Shown: piece by piece, positions 15,925 through 23,962 of the stretch | Position numbering within the stretch: the first letter of the stretch is position 1 | Layout: every line of letters begins with the position of its first letter | Assembly (NCBI RefSeq): GCF_017491605.1 | Contig: NZ_JAFGYY010000032.1 | Location: forward strand, 1-46,166 | Source of the DNA: Pseudomonas sp. 30_B | Lineage (GTDB): Bacteria > Pseudomonadota > Gammaproteobacteria > Pseudomonadales > Pseudomonadaceae | Direction: 5' to 3' | DNA length: 46,166 nt | Translations under genes and position numbers: made by a program | Notes under the pieces: model-generated | The model's input: only the letters and a program-made list of their open reading frames with translations | What the model was told of the DNA's origin: nothing | Database searches by the model: none

Positions 15925-17514
15925 ATGCCGAGCGAAATTGGCGCCTCCCGCCCGCTCCCTCCCACTCCCCCCTCACGCAACGCCGCAAGCGCTGCGGAGC
16001 TGACCCTCAAGCTCGCGCAGAGCCTGGGCGACCTGCTGCCGCCGGGTGAAAAGGCCCAGGCCGAAGTGGTCGCGGTACGCGATACCCAGGTCAGCTTCCA
16101 GCTCCTGCTGCGCCTGACGCTGGCCAGCGGACAGCAGACCCTGGTCAGCGCGGAAAGCCCGCAGGCCCTGCCCCAAGGCAGCACGCTGCAACTCTCGGCG
16201 CTGTCGCAGACCAACCTCGCCGCCACCTTGCTGAACCAGGCCACGACGAATCAGACACTGATCGGCCAGCCCCCTCTGGAAAGCCTGGACCTCGACCTGC
16301 TGCCGGTGGGCACCCTGTTGCAGGGCAAGGTCGAAGCCAGCCAGCTGATCGCCCAGGGCAAGGCCGAGCAGGTCATCTACAAGGTGCTGGTCAGCCTGCT
16401 GAACACGCCACTGGCGGGGCGCCAGCTCAGCCTCGAATCGCCGCATCCGCTGCCGCTGGGCAGCCTGCTCAGCGCGCGGGTGCAGGACCAGCAGGCCCTG
16501 CAGTTCCTGCCGCTGACCAGCCGCCTCGACCAGCTCGACCTCAGCCAGCAACTGACCAGCCAGCAGACCCGGCAAGGCTCGCTGGAAGGCCTGTTCCACG
16601 CCCTTCAGGGCGCCGGCCGTGGCCAGGCGCTGAGCCCCGAGCTGCGCCAGGCTGTGGATAAATTGCTCACCGCCCTCCCCGATGCCCATCAACTCGGCAG
16701 CGCCAAGGGCGTGGCCCAGGCCATCCAGCAGAGCGGCGTGTTCCTCGAAGCCCAGCTGCTGCGCGGCGCCGAAGGCCTGCCGCAGGACCTCAAGGCCAAC
16801 CTGCTGCGCCTGATCGCCCAATTGCTGCCGGCACAGAACGGCACCGCCGCTTCGGTGCTGGGCAACCTACCGGGCAATGCCCTGGCCGGCGCCAGCAACC
16901 TGGCGCAAACGCTGCCGGCCTTCGTGCGCAACGCCCTCGGCGTGCTCGGCCAGACTGGCGGGCGCACCGCGCCGACAATCGGCTTTCCGCTGCCCAGCCG
17001 CCTGGCGCACCAACTGGAAGAAGACGGCGACCTGGAATCCCTGCTCAAGCTCGCCGCCGCTGCGGTGGCGCGCCTGCAGACCCACCAGCTGTCCAGCCTG
17101 TCGCAGAACGAAGTGCTGCCCGACGGCACCGTGCTCAACACCTGGCAGATGGAAATCCCCCTGCGCCAACAGCAGCATCTGGTCCCACTGCAGGTGCGTA
17201 TCCAGCAGGAAGAACGGCAGGCCAGCGAACGCGAACAGCAGCGCGACACACTCTGGCGCGTGGAGCTGGCCTTCGACCTCGACCCCCTGGGCCCACTGCA
17301 GGTCCAGGCCACCCTCGCCCACGGCAGCATCGCCAGCCAGCTGTGGGCCGAGCGGGCCAGCACCGCCAACCTGATCGACCGCGAACTGGGTACCCTGCGC
17401 CAGCGCCTGAACGACGCCGGGCTCACCGTTGGCGAGCTGTCCTGCAGCCAGGGCAAGCCGCCCCAGGGCAAGCGCACCGCCGTGGAACAGCGCTGGGTGG
17501 ATGAAACCGCATGA
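15925..17514 (+). CDS. FliK-like hook-length control family protein
   Basis: This 529-residue protein is rich in Gln, Leu and Ala. Long repetitive helical stretches (QLSALSQTNLAATLLNQATT and similar) precede a C-terminal domain (about residues 395-515) with TWQMEIPLRQQQHLVPLQVRI and LAFDLDPLGPLQVQATL. This corresponds to the Flg_hook domain of FliK, which binds the FlhB cytoplasmic domain. It is a second FliK-type protein besides the canonical one at 41863-43161. Its stop overlaps the start of a free FlhB C-terminal domain gene (ATGA), which is strong context for a flagellar export role. It would be transcribed late, from the sigma-28 promoter. Confidence 0.8.
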   Translation: MPSEIGASRPLPPTPPSRNAASAAELTLKLAQSLGDLLPPGEKAQAEVVAVRDTQVSFQLLLRLTLASGQQTLVSAESPQALPQGSTLQLSALSQTNLAATLLNQATTNQTLIGQPPLESLDLDLLPVGTLLQGKVEASQLIAQGKAEQVIYKVLVSLLNTPLAGRQLSLESPHPLPLGSLLSARVQDQQALQFLPLTSRLDQLDLSQQLTSQQTRQGSLEGLFHALQGAGRGQALSPELRQAVDKLLTALPDAHQLGSAKGVAQAIQQSGVFLEAQLLRGAEGLPQDLKANLLRLIAQLLPAQNGTAASVLGNLPGNALAGASNLAQTLPAFVRNALGVLGQTGGRTAPTIGFPLPSRLAHQLEEDGDLESLLKLAAAAVARLQTHQLSSLSQNEVLPDGTVLNTWQMEIPLRQQQHLVPLQVRIQQEERQASEREQQRDTLWRVELAFDLDPLGPLQVQATLAHGSIASQLWAERASTANLIDRELGTLRQRLNDAGLTVGELSCSQGKPPQGKRTAVEQRWVDETA

Positions 17515-17846
17515 GCAAGCCGAAGAAGGCCCCGCGCCAGGTCATCGCCCTCAACTACGACGGGCAAACGGCACCGACCCTCACCGCCAAGGGCGACGAC
17601 GAGCTGGCCGAAGCCATCCTCGCCATCGCCCGCCACCATGAGGTGCCGATCTACGAGAACGCCGACCTGGTGCGCCTGCTGGCGCGACTGGAGCTGGGCA
17701 AGGCGATTCCCGAGGCGCTCTATCGCACCATCGCCGAGATCATCGCCTTCGCCTGGTACCTGAAGGGCAAGAGCCCGCTGAACGGCGCCCCGCCCACGGA
17801 TGAAACCCCACTATTGCTCGACGGTCCCGGCACAGCGACCGATTGA
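17511..17846 (+). CDS. Stand-alone FlhB C-terminal domain protein (FhlX/FlhX-like)
   Basis: The protein has 111 residues. The body (VIALNYDGQTAPTLTAKGDD, then AEAILAIARHHEVPIYENADLVRLLARLELGKAIPEALY) aligns with FlhB downstream of its NPTH self-cleavage site. It begins just after where NPTH would lie, so it mimics the cleaved FlhB-CC fragment. No membrane domain is present. Such proteins can substitute for FlhB-CC in flagellar export in some bacteria. A disordered Pro/Thr/Asp tail ends the protein. It is translationally coupled to the FliK-like gene. Confidence 0.85.
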   Translation: MSKPKKAPRQVIALNYDGQTAPTLTAKGDDELAEAILAIARHHEVPIYENADLVRLLARLELGKAIPEALYRTIAEIIAFAWYLKGKSPLNGAPPTDETPLLLDGPGTATD

Positions 17847-17852
17847 CGCCGC

Positions 17853-18338
17853 TCAGGAGCTCCCCGAACAGCGCAGCGGCTCGCCGGATACCTGATAGTC
17901 GCGGATTTCGCTTACCGACGCGCGAATCGGCTTTTCGTCCTCGCCGTGGTAGGCCACCAGGCTATTGGCGACCTCCCGCAGTTGCGCCAGCGACAGCGGC
18001 TTGTCCAGCACCTGCAGCAGCGGCACGCGATTTTTCCACGCCCACTGGTACAACCCGGTCTTCTCCCGGTCGCTGTAGTTCCCCGCCAGCACGAACTGGC
18101 GGAAGGCGTTGCTCTGACTGAGGGTTTTCAGACTCATCAGCTCGCCGGGACCGGGCGCGAAATCGTCAAGGATGAACAGGCTGTAGCGCTGCTGGCTGGA
18201 CAGCGCCTTGCGCACCTCGTCCAGGTCCTGACACAGGCTCAGGTGATAGAACTCCAGGCGGTTGAGCAGTGCGCTGTAGTCCAGCAAGCGGCCCGGATGC
18301 GAACACAGCACCATGGCCCGTCGCGAAATGGCGGCCAT
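17853..18338 (-). CDS. Receiver-like (degenerate response-regulator) protein
   Basis: This 161-residue protein seems to have a CheY-like fold. An N-terminal strand (MVLCSHPGRLLDYSALLNRL) is followed by LFILDDFAPGPGELMSLKTL, where an Asp sits at the phospho-acceptor strand. FRQFVLAGNYSD and VPLLQVLDKPLSLAQLREVA follow, the latter with the Lys-Pro of receivers. The usual acidic pair at the end of strand 1 is missing (C-S-H instead of D-D), so phosphorylation is doubtful. A short tail (SGEPLRCSGSS) follows. GAGAGG precedes the ATG. It converges on the FlhB-like gene with a 6-base gap. A role near flagella is suggested only by location. Confidence 0.6.
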   Translation of the reverse strand: MAAISRRAMVLCSHPGRLLDYSALLNRLEFYHLSLCQDLDEVRKALSSQQRYSLFILDDFAPGPGELMSLKTLSQSNAFRQFVLAGNYSDREKTGLYQWAWKNRVPLLQVLDKPLSLAQLREVANSLVAYHGEDEKPIRASVSEIRDYQVSGEPLRCSGSS

Positions 18339-18457
18339 ATCGTTGGCCCTCTCGGAAGTTTCGACGGGGCCAATCTAACGGCGTTCTGAAGGCTTTCTTA
18401 TCAGACAAGTCCGAAACGCACGTAGCAAATGGACTACAACGAGCTGACTGCCGATCC

Positions 18458-19357
18458 TCAGCGGCGCTTCAATACCAGGGCCACGCCGCTCAGAGTCAGG
18501 ACCATCGCGAGGATTTCCCGCGTACCAATGGCGTCGCCCAGCATGACAGCGGCGGACAGTACGCCCAGCAGCGGCACCAGCAACATGCCGGTTGCCGCGA
18601 CGGACGCCGGCAGGCGCTGCAGGGCCGCGAACCAGGTCAGGTAGCAGACGCCCATGGGCACCAGCGTCATGTAGACCATGCAAGCGAGCGACGAGGGGCC
18701 CAGGGCATCCAGCCGCGGGTGCTCGAAGGCGATGCCGAACACCAGCATCGGCAGGCAACCCAGCCCGACCTGCCAGGCCGTCGAGACGATCGGCGCCAGC
18801 GGGAAGGGGCCGCCATTGAGCACAGTGCCCAGGGCGAACAGCACGGCGGCGGCCAGCGCGAAGCCGACGCCAAGGACCTGCCCTGGGGCGATGGAGAGAC
18901 CGTGGGCACTCAGCAGCACCGTGACGCCGGCCAGCCCCAGCAACAGCGCGGCAAAGCCGCTCGCCGTAGGGCGCAGGCCGCGCAGCGGCCAGGCCAGCAG
19001 CGTGACCCAGATCGGCATCGAATAGACCAGCAGCACGCCTTCGCTGACGTTGATCCATTTCATGGCCAGCGTGGAAAAGCCCATCCAGGCGAAGACGTTG
19101 GTAAAGGCGGCGGCAGCGAGCCGGGGCATCACCTCGCGCCCAGGGATCAGCCGTTGCCCCTGCAGCGCCGCGATGGCGACCAGTATGGCGGCGGCGATCA
19201 CCCCCGCCAGGCCCCGGGAGAACAGCGGCGGCCAGACCTCCAGCAGCAGTTTCATGGCGGGCCAGTTGATGGCCCAGCCCGTGGCGGTGACCAGCAGGCA
19301 GACGATGCCGGGAAGACGCGAATCGAGGTGCGGGCGGTGCATGGGGCTCAGTGCCAT
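18458..19357 (-). CDS. EamA/DMT family transporter
   Basis: This protein of about 299 residues has ten predicted membrane spans in two EamA repeats. The first repeat starts at LPGIVCLLVTATGWAINWPAM. The second is around LGVGFALAAAVLFALGTVLN and ends with LGVLSAAVMLGDAIGTREILAM. The family exports metabolites such as amino acids; the substrate cannot be read from sequence. The start is uncertain: 19357 (ATG, CAGGGG too close) and 19342 (ATG) are both possible, and the open frame reaches a TTG at 19378. It appears unrelated to the flagellar genes on either side. Confidence 0.82.
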   Translation of the reverse strand: MALSPMHRPHLDSRLPGIVCLLVTATGWAINWPAMKLLLEVWPPLFSRGLAGVIAAAILVAIAALQGQRLIPGREVMPRLAAAAFTNVFAWMGFSTLAMKWINVSEGVLLVYSMPIWVTLLAWPLRGLRPTASGFAALLLGLAGVTVLLSAHGLSIAPGQVLGVGFALAAAVLFALGTVLNGGPFPLAPIVSTAWQVGLGCLPMLVFGIAFEHPRLDALGPSSLACMVYMTLVPMGVCYLTWFAALQRLPASVAATGMLLVPLLGVLSAAVMLGDAIGTREILAMVLTLSGVALVLKRR

Positions 19358-19534
19358 CCCCTGGACAGTCAACGACAAGCGCAGGCCGCACTGACTATGC
19401 CGCCGTGGACACGGCGGAATGCAGGATTCATCGGTATCGGCGCGGACAAAGGACGCTCACGTTGCACCGGCCTTGCGCCGTTGTCGAGCAGGATGTCCGG
19501 GCGAGTCGCAGGCGCGCTCGCGGACGTCGTACCG

Positions 19535-19945
19535 CTACTCGCGCTCCTTGCCCTGGTGCAGGCGCGCGACCAGTTCGGCCTCGGCCTGGGACAGCCCGCA
19601 GCTCTGGGTCAGGTCGGCGGCCGAAGCGCCCATGCCGACCAGACGCGCCGCCTGGCTGTACGACAGGCTGGCAGGGTCGCGCTGCTCCATGCGCGTCACG
19701 CGCTCGGGCAGCGGCGCGAGCTGCTTGCCCAGGTCGCGCAGCTCCTCGCCCATGCGGACATTGATCAGCTGGTACGACTCGATACGCTTGCCCAGCTCTT
19801 TCAGGCGCTGTTCGAGCGCCTCGACCTGCGCGGCCTGCGCCGCCGCCTGCGCCTGCTGGACGCGCTGACGCCCGGCCAGCCAGACACAGGCTACCGCAAG
19901 ACCGATACAGGCCACGGCCAGCAACGCCAGTGCGATCAACTGCAC
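19535..19945 (-). CDS. DUF2802 protein at the end of the chemotaxis cluster
   Basis: The 136-residue protein has an N-terminal membrane span (residues 3-24), a coiled coil (about 28-85, Gln/Ala/Leu/Glu-rich) and a C-terminal DUF2802 domain. That domain (YSQAARLVGMGASAADLTQSCGLSQAEAELVARLH) looks like a small helix-turn-helix-type bundle. It begins 1 base after the cheW stop, so it is co-translated with cheW. Such genes sit beside cheW and parP/parC in polarly flagellated gammaproteobacteria. Its function is not established; an array-anchoring or coupling role is inferred from position and the membrane/coiled-coil layout. Confidence 0.8.
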   Translation of the reverse strand: MQLIALALLAVACIGLAVACVWLAGRQRVQQAQAAAQAAQVEALEQRLKELGKRIESYQLINVRMGEELRDLGKQLAPLPERVTRMEQRDPASLSYSQAARLVGMGASAADLTQSCGLSQAEAELVARLHQGKERE

Positions 19946-19946
19946 C

Positions 19947-20426
19947 TCAGATGCTCTCCAGCTCCGACCACTCTTCCTCGGTCATCATCTTGTCCAGCTC
20001 GACCAGGATCAGCAGCTCGCCGTTCTTGTTGCACACGCCCTGGATGAACTTGGCCGACTCTTCGTTACCGACGTTCGGCGCGGTCTCGATTTCGGACTGG
20101 CGCAGGTAGACTACCTCGGCGACGCTGTCGACCAGGATGCCCACCACCTGCTTGTCCGCCTCGATGATGACGATGCGGGTGTTGTCCGAAACCGGCGCCG
20201 GGTCCAGGCCGAAGCGCTGGCGGGTGTCGATCACGGTCACCACGTTGCCGCGCAGGTTGATGATCCCCAGCACGTAGCTCGGGGCACCGGGCACCGGCGC
20301 GATCTCGGTGTAGCGCAGCACTTCCTGGACCTGCATCACGTTGATGCCGTAGGTCTCGTTGTCCAGGCGGAAGGTGACCCACTGCAGAATCGGATCTTCG
20401 GCACCCTGCGCTGACGTTTTCTTCAT
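19947..20426 (-). CDS. cheW: Chemotaxis coupling protein CheW
   Basis: The 159-residue CheW domain protein starts with a short polar tail, then ILQWVTFRLDNETYGINVMQVQEVLRYTEIAPVPGAPSYVLGIINLRGNVVTVIDTRQRFGL is the classical coupling fold (in part: VLGIINLRGNVVTVIDTRQR). It links methyl-accepting receptors to CheA in the polar array. It lies downstream of parP, in the same direction, with a gap of about 70 bases. An AGGGGATATG context (AGGGG before the ATG) supports the start. Nothing is unusual in length or motif. Confidence 0.94.
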   Translation of the reverse strand: MKKTSAQGAEDPILQWVTFRLDNETYGINVMQVQEVLRYTEIAPVPGAPSYVLGIINLRGNVVTVIDTRQRFGLDPAPVSDNTRIVIIEADKQVVGILVDSVAEVVYLRQSEIETAPNVGNEESAKFIQGVCNKNGELLILVELDKMMTEEEWSELESI

Positions 20427-20497
20427 ATCCCCTCGCCTCTTCTTCGAACCACGCCGCTGGCGGCATGGTGGCTCTCGTTAAATGGATCAGCGCGCAC

Positions 20498-21388
20498 TCA
20501 GTGCTGAGGGCGCCGCGTTGCGCCGCTGGCGATCAACTCGGCCAGGGCCGAGACGTCCAGCAGCGCGCACATCTGTTCGATCACCGTGCCGGCCAGCCAC
20601 GGGCGCTGCTGGCGCTGGGTGCGCCACTTCACCTCGGACGGGTCCAGGCGGATCGAGCGGCTGACCTGGTGCACCGCCAGCCCCCACTCGTAGCCCTGCA
20701 CGGAAATCACGTACTGCAAACCTTCGCGATAGTCGTCGCGGTAGCGCTCGGGCATCACCCAGCGCGCGGTGTCCAGCACCTTCAGGTTGCCGGTCTGGCC
20801 CGGCAGGATACCGAGGAACCAGTCCGGCTGACCAAACAACGGAGTCAGGTCGTGGCCCGCCAGCGGATAGATCGAGCCCAGGCAGACCAGCGGCACCGCC
20901 AGGGTGAGCCCGGCGACGTCGAACAGCAGGCACTCGAACGGCTCGGCGGCCCACAGCGGGCGGCCGTCGTCCAGCAGCGCCAGGGGCGCGGCCGGCAATT
21001 CGGCGCTGCCGGGCTGGCGCAGCTCGATGACCTGCGCGCTCTGCGGCGGTACCTCGGGCTCCGGCGCCATGGGCTCGGGCTCGACTGTCCGTGCCACGGG
21101 CTCGCGGACAAGGTTCAGGCGGGCATCGCGCACCTGCTCCTCGAATACCGCGGCCTCGAATTCATCCAGGCTGACGCTGTCGCGCTGCGGCTCCACCAGG
21201 CTCGGCTGCGGCTCGACGACGACCGCCTCCACCGGTTCGACGCTGGCCAGGGCAACCGGCGCCGGCGCTTCGGGTGCGGGCGCAGGCGCGGGTGCGTCTG
21301 CGAACTCTTCGAAAGCATCCTGCAGCAGCGCATCCAGGTAGGACTGCAGCGCAAGCTGGGGACGCGTGGCGGTAGCGGAACGAGTCAT
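20498..21388 (-). CDS. parP: CheW-domain array protein, ParP-like
   Basis: This protein of about 296 residues has a long low-complexity N-terminal half (Pro/Ala/Glu/Val-rich, FADAPAPAPAPEAPAPVALA). A C-terminal CheW-like domain follows (CLLFDVAGLTLAVPLVCLGS, later LQYVISVQGYEWGLAVHQVS). In Vibrio, ParP has this layout, tethers CheA into polar arrays and binds ParC. Gene order parC-parP-cheW-DUF2802 is the same here, and the symbol rests on that synteny. The start is taken at ATG 21388. A GTG at 21451 would extend it but overlaps a possible sigma-28 promoter. The Pro/Ala linker is probably flexible. Confidence 0.78.
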   Translation of the reverse strand: MTRSATATRPQLALQSYLDALLQDAFEEFADAPAPAPAPEAPAPVALASVEPVEAVVVEPQPSLVEPQRDSVSLDEFEAAVFEEQVRDARLNLVREPVARTVEPEPMAPEPEVPPQSAQVIELRQPGSAELPAAPLALLDDGRPLWAAEPFECLLFDVAGLTLAVPLVCLGSIYPLAGHDLTPLFGQPDWFLGILPGQTGNLKVLDTARWVMPERYRDDYREGLQYVISVQGYEWGLAVHQVSRSIRLDPSEVKWRTQRQQRPWLAGTVIEQMCALLDVSALAELIASGATRRPQH

Positions 21389-21419
21389 GGTTGATGACCG
21401 CGCAAAGGGACTTTCCAGC

Positions 21420-21447
21420 CTATCGGCCGCCGGGTGGCGAGACTTGA
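21420..21447 (-). promoter_or_regulatory. Possible sigma-28 promoter before parP
   Basis: On the minus strand TCAAGTCT and GCCGATAG are separated by 12 bases, one more than the usual FliA spacing. The position is about 30 bases before the ATG at 21388. The weak -35 and spacing make this tentative. Confidence 0.3.
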
Positions 21448-21479
21448 ACACTCTCGTCGGAAATTCTTGCTCGTCATGC

Positions 21480-22271
21480 TCAGGCCACCTGCTGCGCCGC
21501 CGGCACCTGCCCCAGCAGATGCTTGAGCAGTGCGCGGTAGGCGATCACGCCCCGGCTGTTGGCGTCGTTGCGCGACGGCACCAGACCGTGGCGGCTGGCG
21601 TCGCGCAGCTTGGTGTCCACCGGCACGAATGCCTGCCAGAGCGTGTCGGGATAGGTGTCGCGCAGCACCCGCAGCGCGCCGAGCGACGCCTGGGTGCGGC
21701 GGTCGAACAGGGTCGGCACGATGGTGAAGGGCAACGCCTGCTTGCGCGAGCGGTTGACCATCTTCAGGGTGTTGACCATGCGCTCCAGCCCCTTCAGGGC
21801 GAGGAACTCGGTCTGCACCGGGATCACCAGGTGCTGGCTGGCCGCCATCGCGTTGACCATCAGCACCCCGAGCAGCGGCGGGCTGTCGATGATCGCGTGG
21901 TCGAACTGGTTCCACAGCTGCGCCAGGCTCTTGGCGATCACCAGGCCCAGGCCGTTCTGCCCCGGCGACTGGCGCTCCAGGGTGGCCAGCGCGGTGCTCG
22001 ACGGCAGCAGGCGCACGTTCTCGTGGCTGGTCGGCAGCAGCAGCGACTCCGGCAGCCCCTCGGGCACGTTGCCCTGGTGCAGGAACAGGTCGAACACGCT
22101 GTGCTCCAGGGTGTCCGGATCGTGGCCGAAGTAACTGGTCATCGAGCCGTGCGGGTCGAGGTCGACGATCAGCACGCGCTTGCCGGCGTCGGCCAACAGG
22201 CCCGCCAACGCGATGGAGGATGTGGTCTTGCCGACGCCACCTTTCTGGTTGGCTACCGCCCAGACTTTCAT
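21480..22271 (-). CDS. parC: ParA-type ATPase of the chemotaxis cluster (ParC-like)
   Basis: This 263-residue P-loop ATPase begins MKVWAVANQKGGVGKTTSSI, carrying the deviant Walker A motif KGGVGKTT. LIVDLDPHGSMTSYFG and HAIIDSPPLLGVLMVNAMAA complete the ParA/MinD-type active site. In Vibrio the equivalent ParC places chemotaxis arrays at the old pole and partitions them at division. Here it is encoded between motD and parP in the same order. GGGGAG lies before the ATG at 22271; the longer upstream frame has no such support. The symbol is based on synteny and family rather than tested function. Confidence 0.85.
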   Translation of the reverse strand: MKVWAVANQKGGVGKTTSSIALAGLLADAGKRVLIVDLDPHGSMTSYFGHDPDTLEHSVFDLFLHQGNVPEGLPESLLLPTSHENVRLLPSSTALATLERQSPGQNGLGLVIAKSLAQLWNQFDHAIIDSPPLLGVLMVNAMAASQHLVIPVQTEFLALKGLERMVNTLKMVNRSRKQALPFTIVPTLFDRRTQASLGALRVLRDTYPDTLWQAFVPVDTKLRDASRHGLVPSRNDANSRGVIAYRALLKHLLGQVPAAQQVA

Positions 22272-22320
22272 AGTGCTGACTCCCCGCTGGCACAGGATCG
22301 GTTCAGGGTCGCCATGATTT

Positions 22321-23205
22321 TCACTCCCCTGCCGCCGATGTCGAAGATTTGACGGCGCCACTGCCGGGCGCCTCGCTGGCAACCACTGGTGCAGGTTGCG
22401 TGCCAGCATGTCGCAACGCCGGGTCCGGCTGCGCCTTGCCGCTGCCCACGCCGCTGACGGCGCGGCGTACTTCGAGGTTGCGGGAAATCACCAGCACCAC
22501 CCGGCGGTTGCGGGCGCGGCCTTCCGCCGTCGCATTGTCCGCCACCGGCTGGAATTCACCATAGCCCACCGCCGCCAACCGGCCTGCATCCAGGCCGTCC
22601 TGGGCGAGCATGCGCACGATGCTCGCGGCGCGGGCGGCCGACAGTTCCCAGTTGGTCGGGTACTGGCTGTTGTGGATCGGCACGTTGTCGGTAAAGCCTT
22701 CGACATGCACCGGGTTGCGGTAAGGCGCCAGAATCCTGGCGACCTTCTCGACGATGGTGAACGCGGTGTCGTTGGGGATCGCATCGCCGCTGGGGAACAG
22801 CAGGCTGGAATTGAGAGTGATCTCGATCCAGAACTCGTTGCCGCGCACGCTCACCTGGTCGCTCTTGATCAGTTCGCCGAACGCCTCGCGCATGCTGCTG
22901 GCGATCTGCTGCAGGGTATCCGGATTGCCCTCGGCCTGCCCCTCGTCCATGGGTTCGTTCAGCGACTGGTCCGGCTGCTGGGTGCGTGGCCGCTCCTCGC
23001 CGATGGGGATCGGGCGGACCGCGCGGTCCGGCTGGTTGAACACGCCGGTCAGGGTTTCCGAAAGGATCTTGTATTTGCCCTGGTTGATCGAGGAGATCGA
23101 GTACATCACCACGAAGAAGGCGAACAGCAGGGTGATGAAGTCCGCGTAGGACACCAGCCAGCGCTCGTGATTCTCGTGTTCCTCGTGACGTCTGCGGCGA
23201 GGCAT
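22321..23205 (-). CDS. motD: Flagellar stator subunit MotD (MotB type)
   Basis: The 294-residue protein has one N-terminal span (WLVSYADFITLLFAFFVVMY) with the proton-path Asp22. A periplasmic linker and plug region follow, and then an OmpA/MotB peptidoglycan-binding domain (PVHVEGFTDNVPIHNSQYP, ARAASIVRML, AVGYGEFQPVADN). It pairs with MotC as the second H+-driven stator set known in Pseudomonas. The first residues are strongly basic and His/Glu-rich (MPRRRRHEEHENHER). The C-terminal tail after residue 250 is variable and Ala/Ser/Pro-rich. It starts 16 bases after motC. Confidence 0.93.
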   Translation of the reverse strand: MPRRRRHEEHENHERWLVSYADFITLLFAFFVVMYSISSINQGKYKILSETLTGVFNQPDRAVRPIPIGEERPRTQQPDQSLNEPMDEGQAEGNPDTLQQIASSMREAFGELIKSDQVSVRGNEFWIEITLNSSLLFPSGDAIPNDTAFTIVEKVARILAPYRNPVHVEGFTDNVPIHNSQYPTNWELSAARAASIVRMLAQDGLDAGRLAAVGYGEFQPVADNATAEGRARNRRVVLVISRNLEVRRAVSGVGSGKAQPDPALRHAGTQPAPVVASEAPGSGAVKSSTSAAGE

Positions 23206-23221
23206 CTGTGTGTGTGCTCCC

Positions 23222-23962
23222 TCAGCCGACGAAGCCTTGCAGCTTCAGTTCGATGGAGCGCGGATTCTCGCCTTCGGCGATGGACAGCAGGCCCTCCATC
23301 AGCATCTCGCGGTAGCAGGACTGGCGGTGCACGATGCTTTTCAGCTTGTTGCCCACCGGCAGCAGCAACAGGTTGGCCAGGCCCACGCCATAGATGGTGG
23401 CGACGAAGGCCACGGCGATGCCGCTGCCCAGCTGGCTCGGGTCGGCGAGATTGCCCATCACGTGGATCAGGCCCATCACCGCGCCGATGATGCCGATGGT
23501 CGGCGAATAGCCGCCCATGGCTTCGAATACCTTGGCCGCCGCCAGGTCGCGGGTTTCCTGGTTGTACAGGTCGACTTCGAGGATGCTGCGGATGGCTTCC
23601 GGCTCGGCGCCGTCCACCAGCAGTTGCAGGCCCTTGCGTGCGTACGGATCCTGTTCGGCGTCGGCGACGGTCTCCAGGCCCAGCAGGCCCTCCTTGCGCG
23701 CTGTCATGCTCCAGCCAACCACATGGCCGATGCCGCCAACCAGGTCCACCCGGGGCGGCAGGATGATCCAGCGCAGCATCTGCAGCGAGCGCTTGAGCAC
23801 GGCCACCGGGGTCTGCAGCAGCGCGGCGGCCAGGGTGCCGCCCATCACGATCAGCGCGGCCGGGCCGTTGGCCAGCGCACCGACGTGCCCGCCCTCGAGG
23901 AAGTTGCCACCGATGATGGCAACCAGCGCGAGGACCAGGCCGACAATGCTGAGCACATCCAT
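23222..23962 (-). CDS. motC: Flagellar stator subunit MotC (MotA type)
   Basis: This 246-residue MotA-like protein has four membrane spans. The last two contain GGYSPTIGIIGAVMGLIHVM and GIAVAFVATIYGVGLANLLL, which carry the conserved Pro and the Thr/Ala residues lining the ion path. The cytoplasmic loop between spans 2 and 3 (YARKGLQLLVDGAEPEAIRS) is the torque-generating part that contacts FliG. It forms the MotCD stator, which in Pseudomonas supports swarming. Its ATG overlaps the cheB stop as ATGA. Confidence 0.95.
   Translation of the reverse strand: MDVLSIVGLVLALVAIIGGNFLEGGHVGALANGPAALIVMGGTLAAALLQTPVAVLKRSLQMLRWIILPPRVDLVGGIGHVVGWSMTARKEGLLGLETVADAEQDPYARKGLQLLVDGAEPEAIRSILEVDLYNQETRDLAAAKVFEAMGGYSPTIGIIGAVMGLIHVMGNLADPSQLGSGIAVAFVATIYGVGLANLLLLPVGNKLKSIVHRQSCYREMLMEGLLSIAEGENPRSIELKLQGFVG

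Noticed and set aside
15925..17514. The FliK-like gene as a misplaced or duplicated copy of canonical fliK
   Set aside because: Sequence similarity between the two is limited to a general FliK C-terminal pattern; length, composition and promoter type differ, so recent duplication is not supported.
19434..19441. GCCGATAC on the minus strand as a sigma-28 -10 element
   Set aside because: No TAAAG-like -35 is found at the right distance. The flanking GCGGACAAAGGACGC looks more like a decayed REP.
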